Shown here one piece after another: positions 33,065 to 43,350 of a stretch of 64,000 bases of DNA. The stretch's first letter is position 1; each line of letters opens with the position of its first letter. The translations under genes were made by a program, and so were the position numbers. The stretch covers positions 1,839,129 to 1,903,128 of the forward strand of contig NW_004451010.1 of the NCBI RefSeq assembly GCF_000321225.1. The letters run 5' to 3'. Under the pieces are notes generated by a model, which did no database searches, was not told the origin of the DNA, and was given only the letters and a program-made list of their open reading frames with translations. This DNA is from Odobenus rosmarus divergens. Taxonomy: Eukaryota > Chordata > Mammalia > Carnivora > Odobenidae.

Positions 33065-33703
33065 TAAAAATTGATGATAGAGATAAATTAAAATGTATCA
33101 ATAAAAGTAAATGGACTAAACATCCGGTTGAAAGTGAGATTGTGAGATTGGATTAAAAAATCAAAATCTGTGTCTGTGCTGGTTATCAGAGACATGCCTA
33201 AAATATAAATAAAGAAGAGTTGAAAGTAAAAAGATAGAAAAATATATTTTCAGCAAATACTTAAAAAAAAGAGTTGGAATATATATATCATATAAAATAC
33301 ATCTTAGGGCAAAAAACTTGATAGACAAAGGAGATCCTTCAGTAATGATAACAAACTTAATTCACTGGGAGAATAAAATGATTCAATTTTTACATACCTG
33401 ATAACATAGCTTCAATATCATAAAAGGAAAGGTGACATAATTACAAAGAGAAATTGTCAAATTCTCCACTATAGGGAATCATTTAAATGTATCTCTCAAT
33501 AATTAATAGATAAAATATCCCAAAAAGCATGAAAGATATGATTAGGCAATACAGAAATTGAGTTTATCCTTAGAACACAGAATAGTTTAACCTTTGAAAA
33601 ATCGATTAATGTAATTCACCGAATTATAGGTTAATGAAGAATAAACACACGCTCATCTCAAGAGTTGCAAATTGTTGTATAAAATTTAATATTCATCTTA
33701 AGA

Positions 33704-33731
33704 CAAACAAGCAAACAAACAAGCAAACAAG
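33704..33731. repeat. (AAAC)n short tandem repeat inside L1
   Basis: ACAAACAAGCAAACAAACAA type units, about 28 bases. Confidence 0.8.
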
Positions 33732-35281
33732 AACTCTTAGCCAACTAGGAATAGAAATTACGTTCCTTGAGTTGATAAAAAATATTTGCCAAAGACTCAC
33801 AACAATTTTACTCACTGGTGAAAGGTTAGAAGCATTCCTTTGAAATCAGTAAGACGACAAGAATGCCTGCTAATGCTGTGTCTAGCCAACACATAATGGG
33901 AGTCCTAGCCACACAGTTAGAAAAGAAAAAGAATAACAAGTTTTGTTTTTTTTTAATTACCGTTACTTAATAGATGATGTGATTAGCCACATAGAAAAAT
34001 AAAAAATCTATGGAAAATTATTAAAATTAATAATACAATTTGATAGATATGAGATTAATATCAATTACCATCAAAAAGAGTAAGAAAACATACTTTGAAA
34101 AATATATCATTTTCAAGTACAACAAAAATGCAATATACCTGGGAATAACTCTCATCAAATATGTGCAAGATTTTTATGAAAATATCATATAACTTTATTG
34201 AAAGACATTAGAGAATGTTTAAATAAACAGAGATATATCATGTTCATGAATAGGGGTAGTCATTATTGTAAAGATTTCAACTCGACCACAAATAATGTAT
34301 AGTCACAGTGAAGTTGTAATAAAAATCTCAACAGGGTGTTTTGAAGAAATTGAGCTGGGTCTAAAATATGTGGGAACACAGAGGATAAAGAATATCTAAG
34401 GCACTCTCAAAAAGGAACAAGGGTAGTAGAGATTTGTCTTATCAAATGTAGAGATATATTACAGAGGTAATGCATGAAGAAACTGTGATATTGGCAGAAG
34501 AAGAAATAAATTGACTAATAGAATATAAGAGAAAGCCCCCAAATGGACATGGTATATGAGGAACTTGATATGATGTAAATGGCACACAGGTAAGTGTATT
34601 TGGCCTTGGACAATTGGTTATCCAGGTGATGGAAGATACAATGCAATTAGATCTTTGCCTCACATCATACCAAAAACATCAATTTCAGATGGATTAAGAA
34701 CATAAATATGAAAGGAAAACCTTTACAATTTTTGGAAGCAAATATAGGAGACCTCCCTTATGCCAACAGGATAAGAAAGAATTTTCTAAAGACACAAAAA
34801 TATCATTTGTAAAGAAAAATATTGAAGAAGTTCAAGCACAATCAGAGTAGAAACTTTGGTTCATCAGAACATAAATGGGGAGAAAATATTTGTAGTACAT
34901 TTAACTGACAAAATACTAATATCTAGATGAATAAAGAATTGCTATAAATTTTAAGAAAAAAGCTAGCAACCAAATGAAAAAGCAGGCATTTCACAAAAGA
35001 GGAAACCCATGTGACCAATCAACATATTAAAATATTCAATCTCAATATTAGCAAAATAGAAATCCAAACTCTGAGATATAGTTTTACACCCCCCAGATGG
35101 GCAAAATTTTAGAAGTCTGAGCAGGCTGCGTTAATGAGGTGTGGAGCAAGCAGAGCTCTTACTTTGCTGGAGTGAGTGTAAATTGGTGTGATTAATTTGG
35201 AAAATAATTTGGCATTATGAAGCAAAATTGAAAATCCATATACCTTAGTATTCAGCAATTCCACACCTAGGCTTATAGCTG

Positions 35282-35440
35282 TGGTACACAGAATAATTCA
35301 TACCCTCCCATGCCCACATCTTAATCCCCAGAACCTGTGAATGGGTTGGGTACATGGCAAAGGAGCATGAAGGTTGCAGATAGAACTAAGATTGCTAATC
35401 AGTTGATATGTAGTTGATTATGTAGGTGGCACTACCTTGT
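35282..35440 (+). repeat. MaLR LTR fragment (5' end only)
   Basis: GTGGTACACAGAATAATTCA, CCTCCCATGCCCACATCTTA, ATCCCCAGAACCTGTGAATG and GGCAAAGGAGCATGAAGGTT fit the first third of an MLT1-type LTR directly after the L1. Confidence 0.75.
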
Positions 35441-35469
35441 AATCTGTAGTGTATTCAGTTGTCTCCTCC

Positions 35470-35680
35470 ACCAATAGTCTGTAATGATAATAATAACTGT
35501 TATGTAGGGAGCAGTTCTAGGCAGGTGACATCCCTCAGTTCTAATTGCCAGTCCAACTCCAAAAGGTACTGATCTTTAGCTGCACTTTACGGTTGAAGAA
35601 ACTGAAGTTTCGAGATCGAGGTAGTAGGCATGGTCATGCCATTATAATGGCAGCATCATACTCACATCTGGTTCCATTAA
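35470..35680 (-). repeat. MIR-type SINE fragment
   Basis: ATAATAACTGTTATGTAGGG, then TTTACGGTTGAAGAAACTGA fits the antisense MIR order; the rest is heavily decayed. Confidence 0.6.
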
Positions 35681-35689
35681 TGTCTTATT

Positions 35690-36402
35690 TGATTCCATCA
35701 GTCTAGCACCTGTCATTAGTGCTGACACTTTCCTGGTTAGATGGATGTGAATGGATGGATGGCCTGGGTTGCCATAAATCCAGGTTTCAAAGAAAGAAAA
35801 AAAAAGCCAACTTGAAATCAGGCCGAGAATACTTGTGCTTGGGTTGGGTTTCTGCCTCTATCTAGCTGCTAAAATAGGAGAGCTGTCCAATGGTAGGTGT
35901 GTCCAGAGGCGATTAGTGTGGCAAGTGGCCTTCTGGGTGGAGAAAGAACTTGGAAATACAGGCTGCGGATCAGAGGGGAGGCCAGAAAGAGTCTCAACTC
36001 AAAGGTGGGGTGACCACAGATGCAAATATTCTGTGCGGAAGAACTATGTTGTCATGCAATCTTTATCTTAGTTCCCCAGATAGGGAGATAGCGCTTTGCT
36101 ATCTCTGTGTGCAGCTGTGACCAGAGATTGATGTGGGCTCGGTCTCAGTGCAAGTGCATACACACCGCCTACCTTTTTGGTTTGTGTCCAAGGGGGCTGT
36201 TTTCTGAAAATAGAAGCTGATACTGCCTCTGACTCAATCCCTTTCACCTCATGTTCTTTTTGGTACATGTGCCCTAAAGTACCAACCCATCTCAGATTCC
36301 TTGCTACATGCCAGATTTGCAAACTGTGAAATTTGTGAGTAATTACTGAGAGATTTAAACTTTATTAATCCCTAGAAGTTGATGTACTGTGAATCAGAGG
36401 AA

Positions 36403-36434
<32 letters not shown>

Positions 36435-37384
36435 TAGGTTGCTTCCTTAATGATATACAAGGTCATGGGGGTCTCCTTTACTCTGAGTCCTTTGAATGAG
36501 GTAACAGAATTCATTAAATCCACCCCCTTGGGGTCCATCCCACCTCAGTTGGCAGGGAGAGTTTCTGCTTCTGGATTAACCTTTTGAATTCCCGTGACTT
36601 GCTGACTCCTCTTAATCCTTCCGCAAGAGCCCTCTCCACCCCCTCTCCTCTCATGTCTTCCCTTTAAAGTGACCGTTTCAACGAGGGCTTCTCGGCAGCC
36701 CATGTAACCGGAAGTGGTAACGCTGCAAGTTCTCAGCACCTGCAGAGGCTCCCTCTGTCTTCTAGTCAGTGGGTTCCAATCTCCAACTGGCATCTCTACA
36801 GAGAAGCCCCGAGGAGGATACTGCTTTGCCCTCCCACACCCACCTGCCCCACCCCCAAGTTGTGAGACTTAAATAGTAATGGTCACTTTTAAGCTCTTTT
36901 TGTATTTTCATCGACCAGTTAGGCTCTGAGCATTTCATTTCCTATGACGCAAACTCTCTTAGTTGTAGATAACTAAGTCTGTCTGTTTCTCCCTGCCTTA
37001 CTATCTCAATCAATATAGTATTGATTGGGTAACGGCAGAACCTATTCTATTTTCTGCCTCTAATTCTCTTTTCTCTCCACCAAGAAAATCAAGGATTTGG
37101 GGGGCAGGCAAGTATCTGGTCCATTCAGTGACGAACTAACTTCCTTCCCTTTTCTTTTTACATTTAGTATTTTTATCATGAAGGTAATGCATGCCCATTA
37201 TAAAATGAAATGAAATAAGATAAAATAAAGTAAAATTCACACACAAAACACACTTTACATACACAAATAGAATGCTACCAAAGATATGGTTCTGTAAATT
37301 GACTTTTTTCATTTGATAATCACTGTGATCATCTTTTATATTTGTCTATTATTCTCTTAATGTTTATAGAATACTTCTGTTAGT
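35690..37384. other. Intergenic DNA with an (AT)n run; no gene
   Basis: An (AT)n microsatellite with one GT interruption lies at about 36402-36435. The stretch 37150-37370 has AAATGAAATGAAATAAG words and is likely an old LINE or LTR remnant that I cannot place. No splice-linked open frame was found. Confidence 0.45.
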
Positions 37385-37800
37385 TAGAACACTCTGACTG
37401 CAAATTACAGAAACCCAACTCAAACTATCTCAAGCCAAAAAAAGAGAATTTACTGGTACATAAGAGTGAGAGGAAAAAAGGCAGGGCTGGCCTCAGAAAA
37501 GGATATGTCCAGAGACCCAACAGCATCATCAGGATTCCTTCTCTTTCCATTTCTCAGCACTGATGCTCTGTCTTGGCCTCATTCTTTCCTAGAGCAAAAC
37601 AAATTTTTTCTTCCATGCAATAGGGATGGGGAGAGTTGCCCCTGCTGACACCTTCAGGCTAACGCCATCGCAGATCTGCCAGATCATGTACCCAACCCAT
37701 CCACAGGGGTTGGGTAACCCTGAGCTCATTTTTCTGCCTCTCCTAACTGCAGCTCCATCACGTAAGCAAATGTCCTTGGGCTCACTCTCCTGAGCCTCTC
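37385..37800 (-). repeat. Old interspersed repeat fragment
   Basis: The order ATTACAGAAACCCAACTCAA, then ACTATCTCAAGCC, AATTTACTGGTACATAAG, TCTCTTTCCATTTCTCAGCA and TTGGCCTCATTC matches a medium-reiterated mammalian repeat I know by its text but not reliably by name. Confidence 0.5.
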
Positions 37801-38949
37801 CTTGTGGCCTCGCCAGTCCCAGGCCAGGTGTGGAAACTGGAAATCCGAGAAGCAAACTTTCCTATTGCTGCCCTGCAGGTCCCTGGAGGTGCAGAAGGCC
37901 CCTCCTGGGAGAGAAACACGACCGCATCCTTGAAGGCCACCTGCGGGCCGCATCTTGAGTTCATCCCTTCTCACCTGTGCCTGGTCTCAGATAGCCGATG
38001 TTGGCCCTTCATTTTATTGGGTGCACCTTCGAGGGTAGAGGAAGAGCTGCCCAAACTATGAATCTGTCATTGATTGTCTCTCTAAGTAATGAACAACCTG
38101 GAAACTCTCCCACCCAGTTTTTGGGACTGAGACTGTTCGTCCTCCCAGGAATTCCTAGAGTTACACCTTATTATTTCGAAAGTATGTTTCAGAAGCCCTA
38201 ACACACTGGTGCCTTTCTTACAATAAAGATTCCTGGGCTCTGCCCCCTGAGATTGAATCAGTGGATCTCAGATAAGGCCCAGGAATCTACTTTTTTAAAG
38301 CAACACACCCGATTTTATGATCAAACAGACTTAGGAAGGACAAACACAAATCCTCCTACAAATTCTCTTGTTTAACTGTACCTTTCCAAAGGGCAGAATC
38401 GGGGGAGTTGTTAACTCCTTTCCTGGGGTATAATGACTGGTCCTGGCCAAGTGTGCTTAACGGGTGTGTCCAGGTCCTCCCTGCTTTTACCCAAGTCAGT
38501 TATTTTTATTCCCAAGAGATGTCTAAGATGGAATGTTTTTCCTAAGTAGGAGAAGATCTAGGTCTTGTTGATCCTGAAGTATATGCACTTTTTTTTTTTC
38601 TTTAAGGGAAAAAAAGTATGAATACAAAATCCAGTCTAGAGTGCTAGAAGAGGCTTCATAATTAAGCTTCATCACCTTCATGGGAATTCTGCCTCTGAAC
38701 AGTTCTCTCATTCTGGAGCAAATCAAAAGAACTCTGTTGTTCATATTGTCTACAGGTTCTATATATATTAGATGAACTGAATTTGTGGAGAAGAAAAGAA
38801 AAAAGACCATAAAAATAGATCGTTTTGGCCTAGGTAAGTCTGAAGCTGAGTTTTTAACCATAACATGGTGGCCTAAGTTTTGTTTTTTGGTGAGTTTACT
38901 TGTTATACTCTATATTTTTCTGAAATTGAAGGGAAAGCAACATGGTTCC
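37801..38949. other. Intergenic DNA apart from the element at 38205-38330
   Basis: Two overlapping short open frames (about 60-112 codons) here are not recognisable. No gene signal. Confidence 0.4.
38205..38330. repeat. hAT-Charlie-type non-autonomous element (MER5/MER20-like)
   Basis: AAAGATTCCTGGGCTCTGCC, then GATTGAATCAGTGGATCTC and GGCCCAGGAATCTACTTTTT follow the classic '...ttcctgggccccacccc...ttctgattcagtaggtct...ggaatctgcatttt' order. Confidence 0.75.
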
Positions 38950-39130
38950 TTTATTACCCACATCCCATTACCTTTCTGACTACATTCCTGCTACTTTCCT
39001 CCTTGTTGGCACCTCTTCAACCACACTGGTATTCCCTGAGCTAACCTGGTACACTTTTGCCCTACAGCCTCTGATCTTGGGGTTCCTCATCCTAGAATGG
39101 TGCTGTCACCTTCTTACAGAGAAACACACG
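38950..39130 (+). repeat. L2 LINE fragment
   Basis: CTCCTTGTTGGCACCTCTTC, CACACTGGTATTCCCTGAGC and CACTTTTGCCCTACAGCCTC recall the L2 3' region text (the 'cactggcctccttgctgttcc...' block). Confidence 0.5.
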
Positions 39131-39184
39131 TGGGCTCAGAAGAGTGAAGTGCTTTGACCAAGTGATTAAAACCCATGAAAATTT

Positions 39185-39530
39185 TTTTACTGGTCTCCTT
39201 CTCGACTCTCCTTTTTCTCTCATACTTCAGTCAGTCAAGAAACCCTGTTGGCTCTATCTGCAAAATATGTTCCAAGTTCAACCATTTCTTCCATCTCCGC
39301 CATTATCCCTTGGGTGGGACCACCACCATCTCTTGTCTGCATTACCACCACAGCCTCCCATCTTGTCTCCCATGCTTCTCCCCTCACCCCTTATAGGCTA
39401 TCTCAACATGACAACCAAAGTGATCCTTTAAAATATAAGTTAGATCATGTCACTTCTCTGCTCAAAAATCTGTCATAGCTCTAGTGAGTCAAAGCCAATG
39501 CCCTTACAAAGGCCTATAAAGCTCTATAAC
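39185..39530 (+). repeat. L2 LINE, left half (split by nested insertions)
   Basis: CAAGAAACCCTGTTGGCTCT, ATTACCACCACAGCCTCCCA, AGATCATGTCACTTCTCTGC and AAAGCCAATGCCCTTACAAA are consecutive L2 3' region phrases. It breaks off at GCTCTATAAC and resumes after the hAT-like element at 40233. Confidence 0.88.
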
Positions 39531-40232
39531 TTTGCTGTCCAAAGAGGTGACCATTGGTGGCATGTGGCTATAGATCACCTGAGATGTGGTCAGCCTGAAT
39601 TGAGATGTAAAACACGCATTAGACTTTGAAGAATTAGTTTGAAAAAAAAAAAGAATGTGGAGATTAGTGGTTGCCAAAGGCAGGGGCTGGTGAGGGGTGG
39701 TGGGTAGGGTATTGGAGGAAGAGGTGAAAGGGTCAGAAGGTATGAACCTGTAGTTATATGATACGCAAGTCATGGGGATATCATGTACAGCATGGTGACT
39801 ATAGTTAACAATACTGTGTTGTATATTTGAAAGTTGCTAAGAGAGTAGATCTTAAAAGTTCTCATCATAAGAAAAATTATAACTATGTGAGGTGATATAA
39901 GTTAACTAAACTTATTGTGCTAATCACTTTGCAATATATACATACATCAAATCATTATGTTGTACATCTTAAACGAATACAGTATTACATGTCAATTATA
40001 TCTCAATAAAACTGGAAAAATAAAAAATAAAAATGTAAAATATTCAATCATCTTTATACTGATTATATATTGAAATTATAATATTTTGAATATATTGGAT
40101 AAACAAAATATATTATTAAAATTAATTTCACCAGTTTCTGTTTACTCTTTTAGACTGGCTAATAGAAAATTTTAAATTACATATGTGGCTCACATTTCTG
40201 GCTTGAATTATATTTCTATTGGTTAGCACTGG
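39531..40232 (-). mobile_element. hAT-like DNA transposon inside L2, itself split by L1
   Basis: Termini GCTGTCCAAAGAGGTGACCA (left) and GGTTAGCACTGG (right) match, on opposite strands, the ends of the family whose text runs 'agtgctgtccaatagaaat ... agccacat'. The middle after removal of the L1 reads AAATTAATTTTAATAATATA and similar on minus. An 8-bp target duplication is plausible: TCTATAAC at 39523-39530 and TCTACAGT at 40233-40240 (5 of 8 equal). Confidence 0.75.
39658..40030 (+). mobile_element. L1 3' end inserted in the hAT-like element
   Basis: TGGAGATTAGTGGTTGCCAA, GGGGATATCATGTACAGCAT, GGTGACTATAGTTAACAATA, TATATTTGAAAGTTGCTAAG and TGTCAATTATATCTCAATAA are consecutive L1 3' UTR phrases ending in an A-rich tail. 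The host element text resumes at 40036 (TAAAATATTC). This is a 5'-truncated insertion. Confidence 0.88.
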
Positions 40233-40735
40233 TCTACAGTATCTGGTCCTTCCCTAAAACCTTTCTGGATCTTGTTTCCTGCTCTCTCCTGTTCTTACTC
40301 ACTCCAATACAGCTATGCTGACCTCCTTGCTAGTCTTTGAACATAGGAGCATACCAGGCATTCTCCTGCTTCAGGGCCTTTGCACCTGCTGTTTTCACTC
40401 CTTCCTTTCCTTCCAATTACCTGAATGATTTGTTCCTTAACCTCCTCTGGACTTTATTCAAGCCTTACCTTCTCAATGAAGCTTTCTCTTTCTTCATTGA
40501 CCTCTCCTCCTGTATTCACTGAGCTCCTTTCCTAACTTATTTTTCTCCATAGCATTTGTTATACTATATATTTTTTGTATTTATTTTTATTATCTAACTT
40601 GCCCTCTAGAATCCGTGAGGGTAGGACACATTGTTTAAAGCTATGCTCCCAATGTTTGGAACCATGCTTGGAACATAGTAGATTCTCAACAGATATTCGT
40701 TGAATAAATACTGAATAAATTTTAATCAATCATTT
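40233..40735 (+). repeat. L2 LINE, right half with 3' end
   Basis: TCTACAGTATCTGGTCCTTC, TTCAGGGCCTTTGCACCTGC, TCAAGCCTTACCTTCTCAAT, TTTGGAACCATGCTTGGAAC, ATAGTAGATTCTCAACAGAT and TCGTTGAATAAATAC finish the L2 3' end. It is continuous with 39185-39530. Confidence 0.9.
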
Positions 40736-41194
40736 AATTATACAGGTGAAGTAACTGGGAATAAGTGGAGTTTTCAGGGTTTCACAGTGAGTTAGGGGCA
40801 GAGTATATGTACCCTCAGTAAGATCAGATGCTATCAATCAGAAATGCAGGTGCCACTACCTAGAATCCTGGCCCTTTACTTATATTTGTGTTTCTTCACT
40901 GGACTGTCCACATTTTCATGTCTCTTCTAAGTCTTATGCTTAAAGAAAGATCTACTCCAGAAATATATTTCACCTCAGTCATCACACCTGGGAGATGACC
41001 TCTGACGTTCCTTTTAGCTCCAAAGATAAATCTTTGAGATCTTTTTTTGTAGACAGGAATTCTAGATCTGCCTGGAAACTAATGACACTTCACCAGGCAA
41101 GAAGATTTCTTGGAGGAAGTCATTACATTTGATTATACAATGGAATATTTAATTTATAGCCTAAAGAATTTAAACTAGTTTATGTATTTGACTA

Positions 41195-41329
41195 ACCAAA
41201 ACATTTTATTGAGCACTAATATATGCCAGGCATTGTTTTAGGTTCTGGAAACAAACACGATTTTCAGGGAGCTAAGAGTCTAGTGTGTATATATGGGGTG
41301 CGGGGTGTGTTTAACAAACACACACAGGA
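41195..41329. repeat. Old unnamed repeat, first piece (split by LTR)
   Basis: ACCAAAACATTTTATTGAGC, TATATGCCAGGCATTGTTTT and AGGGAGCTAAGAGTCTAGTG begin the same family as 25880-26780. The solo LTR at 41330-41817 was inserted here. Confidence 0.55.
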
Positions 41330-41817
41330 TGTATGAGTTTCCTATTGCTGCTGTAACAAATGATCACAAGTTTAGTGGCTTAAAATACACATTTGTTCTC
41401 TTATGGTTCTGGGGATCAGAAATCTAAACTGGATCTTATTTGACTAAAATCAAGGTGCCAGGAAGCTGTGTCCCTTTGGAAGCTCTAGAGGAGGATTCAT
41501 TTTCTTGCCCTTTTCAGCTTTTAGTGGCTGCCTGTATTCCCTGCTTGTGGCTCCCTGTTCCTTCTTCAGAGCACATCACTCCAGTCTCTCCTTCCACCAT
41601 CTCTGGCCTCTCTCTCACTCTGAATTCTCCTGGGTCCCTCTTACATGGATCTTTGTGATGATATCCATCCACCTACATAATCCAGGCTAATCTCTCTATC
41701 TCAGGATCCTTAACTAAATCACATCTGCAAAGTCCCTGTTGCTATAGAAAGTAAAATTTCCAGGTTCTGGGGATTAAGACATGGATACCTTGGGGGACCA
41801 TTATTCAGTCTACCACA
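41330..41817 (-). mobile_element. Complete solo MaLR LTR with 5-bp target duplication
   Basis: The element begins TGTATGAGTTTCCTATTGCT, runs through the antisense MLT1-type order (AGTGGCTTAAAATACAC, GTTCTGGGGATCAGAAATC, AAATCAAGGTGCCAGGAAGC, ATCTCTGGCCTCTC, ACATCTGCAAAGTCCCTG) and ends TCAGTCTACCACA. It has TG...CA termini and perfect CAGGA direct repeats at 41325-41329 and 41818-41822. That is the expected signature of LTR-LTR recombination after an ERVL-MaLR insertion. It carries no coding sequence. Confidence 0.9.
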
Positions 41818-41822
41818 CAGGA

Positions 41823-42029
41823 CGATGTGACAGGTGCCACGGTGGAAATAAGTGCCAGATGCCATGTAAAAAGCACAAATGACAGGCCAGACAGGATGTT
41901 GGAGGAGGAGTGGGACAGCTTTATGGAGTAAGTGACTTTTGCGCTGAGGCTTACATGATGGGAATGGATGGTAGGTATCATGTATAAAGAAATGTGCAAA
42001 GGAAATGAGGGATAAATGAAGAGGACTTT
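41823..42029. repeat. Old unnamed repeat, second piece
   Basis: CGATGTGACAGGTGCCACGG continuing to ATTGGAGGAGGAG-like and GCACAAATGACAGGCC words. It joins 41195-41329 once the solo LTR is removed. Confidence 0.5.
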
Positions 42030-42523
42030 TGCATGAATTATCTGTTGCTACACAACAGATTACTCCCAAATTTAGAAGCTTACAACAATAAACGAGATCT
42101 CATACAGTTGCTGAGAGTCATGAATCTGGGCGAGCCTTGACCGGATGGTCTTGCCTTATGGTCTTTCACGAAGTTGCTCTCAGGCATTGGCTGGGGCCAC
42201 AATCATCTGAAGGGGCTGGAAAAGCAGTACCTGAGCTCAGTGATGCGACTGTCGGCAGGATGTTTCAGGTCCTTACCATGTGAGACTTTCATAGGCTTAC
42301 TTACACACGTGGGTTCCCTGAGGGCAAGTAATCTGAAAGAGAGACAGAGTTCCAGAAAGGAGCCTCAGTCACTTATAACCTCATCTCGCAAGTGACACAC
42401 CACCTCTGCCATTCTATTGGTCACCCAGAGCAGCTCTGGGACAGTGTGGGAGAAGACTTAATAAGAACATGAATACCAGGAGGTGGGGATCATTGGGGAC
42501 CATCTTGGAGTGTGACTACCACA
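42030..42523 (-). repeat. MaLR (MLT1-like) LTR, antisense, second insertion in the same repeat
   Basis: TGAATTATCTGTTGCTACAC, TTAGAAGCTTACAACAATAA, GGGCGAGCCTTGACC, TGGGGCCACAATCATCTGAA, TTCTATTGGTCACCCAGAGC, ATACCAGGAGGTGGGGATCA, TTGGGGACCATCTTGGAGTG and GACTACCACA. It begins with TG and ends with CA; the flanking 5-mers no longer match. Confidence 0.8.
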
Positions 42524-43000
42524 ATATTCTTGGAATTAGAAGAGTTTCCCATTGCTGGACTGTGGGGCAATCGTGAGAGATTGGCAGGAATGAGGTTGGC
42601 ATAGGAAGGGAGAGCCAGAGCATGGAGGGCTATATGTTTGGCCAAGGAGTGTGGAGATAATCCTTTTATTAATAGGGAGTTATTGGAGGGACTTCGTTAG
42701 AGAAGTGACATGACCAAACTGCTTTTTAGAATGACCACTGTATGTGTGGTAAGGGTGTAAGAGGGGAAAGCAGAGGGCAAAAAGATTAGGGAGAAAAAGT
42801 GGCTAAGAGGCCATTGCAGTAGTGCAGCAGAGAGAGGACGAGACTTGATAGAAGGCACTGGTGGTCAGGGAGTGCCAAGGGTGATGGGTTCAGGGTATTT
42901 TCAGGAGGTGGAATGGTTAGGGAGGCTGAGTGTGAGAGACGGAAGCCTCAGAGTGAGTCCTGGTTTGCAGGAAGGATAGATAACAATCAACGAATCCAAA
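42524..43000. repeat. Old unnamed repeat, third piece
   Basis: AGCATGGAGGGCTATATG, TTAGAGAAGTGACATGACCA, AATGACCACTGTATG, AAGAGGCCATTGCAGTAGTG share word order with 1786-1890 and 26460-26610. Confidence 0.55.
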
Positions 43001-43069
43001 GCAATGGACATGGTTGACATGAGAGTCATTTTCTAGATGCCATCTTTATAATAGCATCATCTTTAGATC

Positions 43070-43350
43070 TACCATTTTTGAATGCCTGCTGTATACCGTA
43101 CTCTGTGCTATGAACCTTGCATTCATTTACTTCATTTTGTCTTCACACTAACCCAGTGAGATTTGTCATGTTGTTATTTCCTTTGTATAGATGAGGAAAC
43201 TGAAGTAGGTACTACTAGTATCCTATTTTACACGGGAGGACACCGGCTTAGTGTAAACAACAGTGCTCAAGTTATATAGCAAGTACATGACATACACAGG
43301 TCTCAAATCCAGATCTTTTGACTGCAGACCCCGTGCCCTTAACTGGAGAG
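43070..43350 (-). repeat. MIR SINE with an internally repeated core
   Basis: Antisense MIR words: AATGCCTGCTGTATACCGTA, TAGATGAGGAAACTGAAGTA, then the core block appears again as GTACTACTAGTATCCTATTT and TACACGGGAGGACACCGG before GTGCTCAAGTTATATAGCAA. The second core is out of order for a single MIR. Confidence 0.75.

Larger units (their letters stand above)
31150..35281 (+). mobile_element. L1M LINE, plus strand, broken ORF1 and ORF2
   Basis: ORF1-type text at 31300-31850 (ACACAGTGGAAGAATTAAGA; CCAAAGACAGAAGATATTAA; AATGTGCTAAGAGATAGTAA). ORF2 begins near 33100 (AAGTAAATGGACTAAACATC; GAGATTGGATTAAAAAATCA; GTTATCAGAGACATGCCTAA). Late ORF2 lies at 35040-35280 (ACTTTGCTGGAGTGAGTGTA). All frames are shifted or stopped. 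It is interrupted by the repeat at 31855-32205 and by SINEs at 32369 and 32897. Confidence 0.75.
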
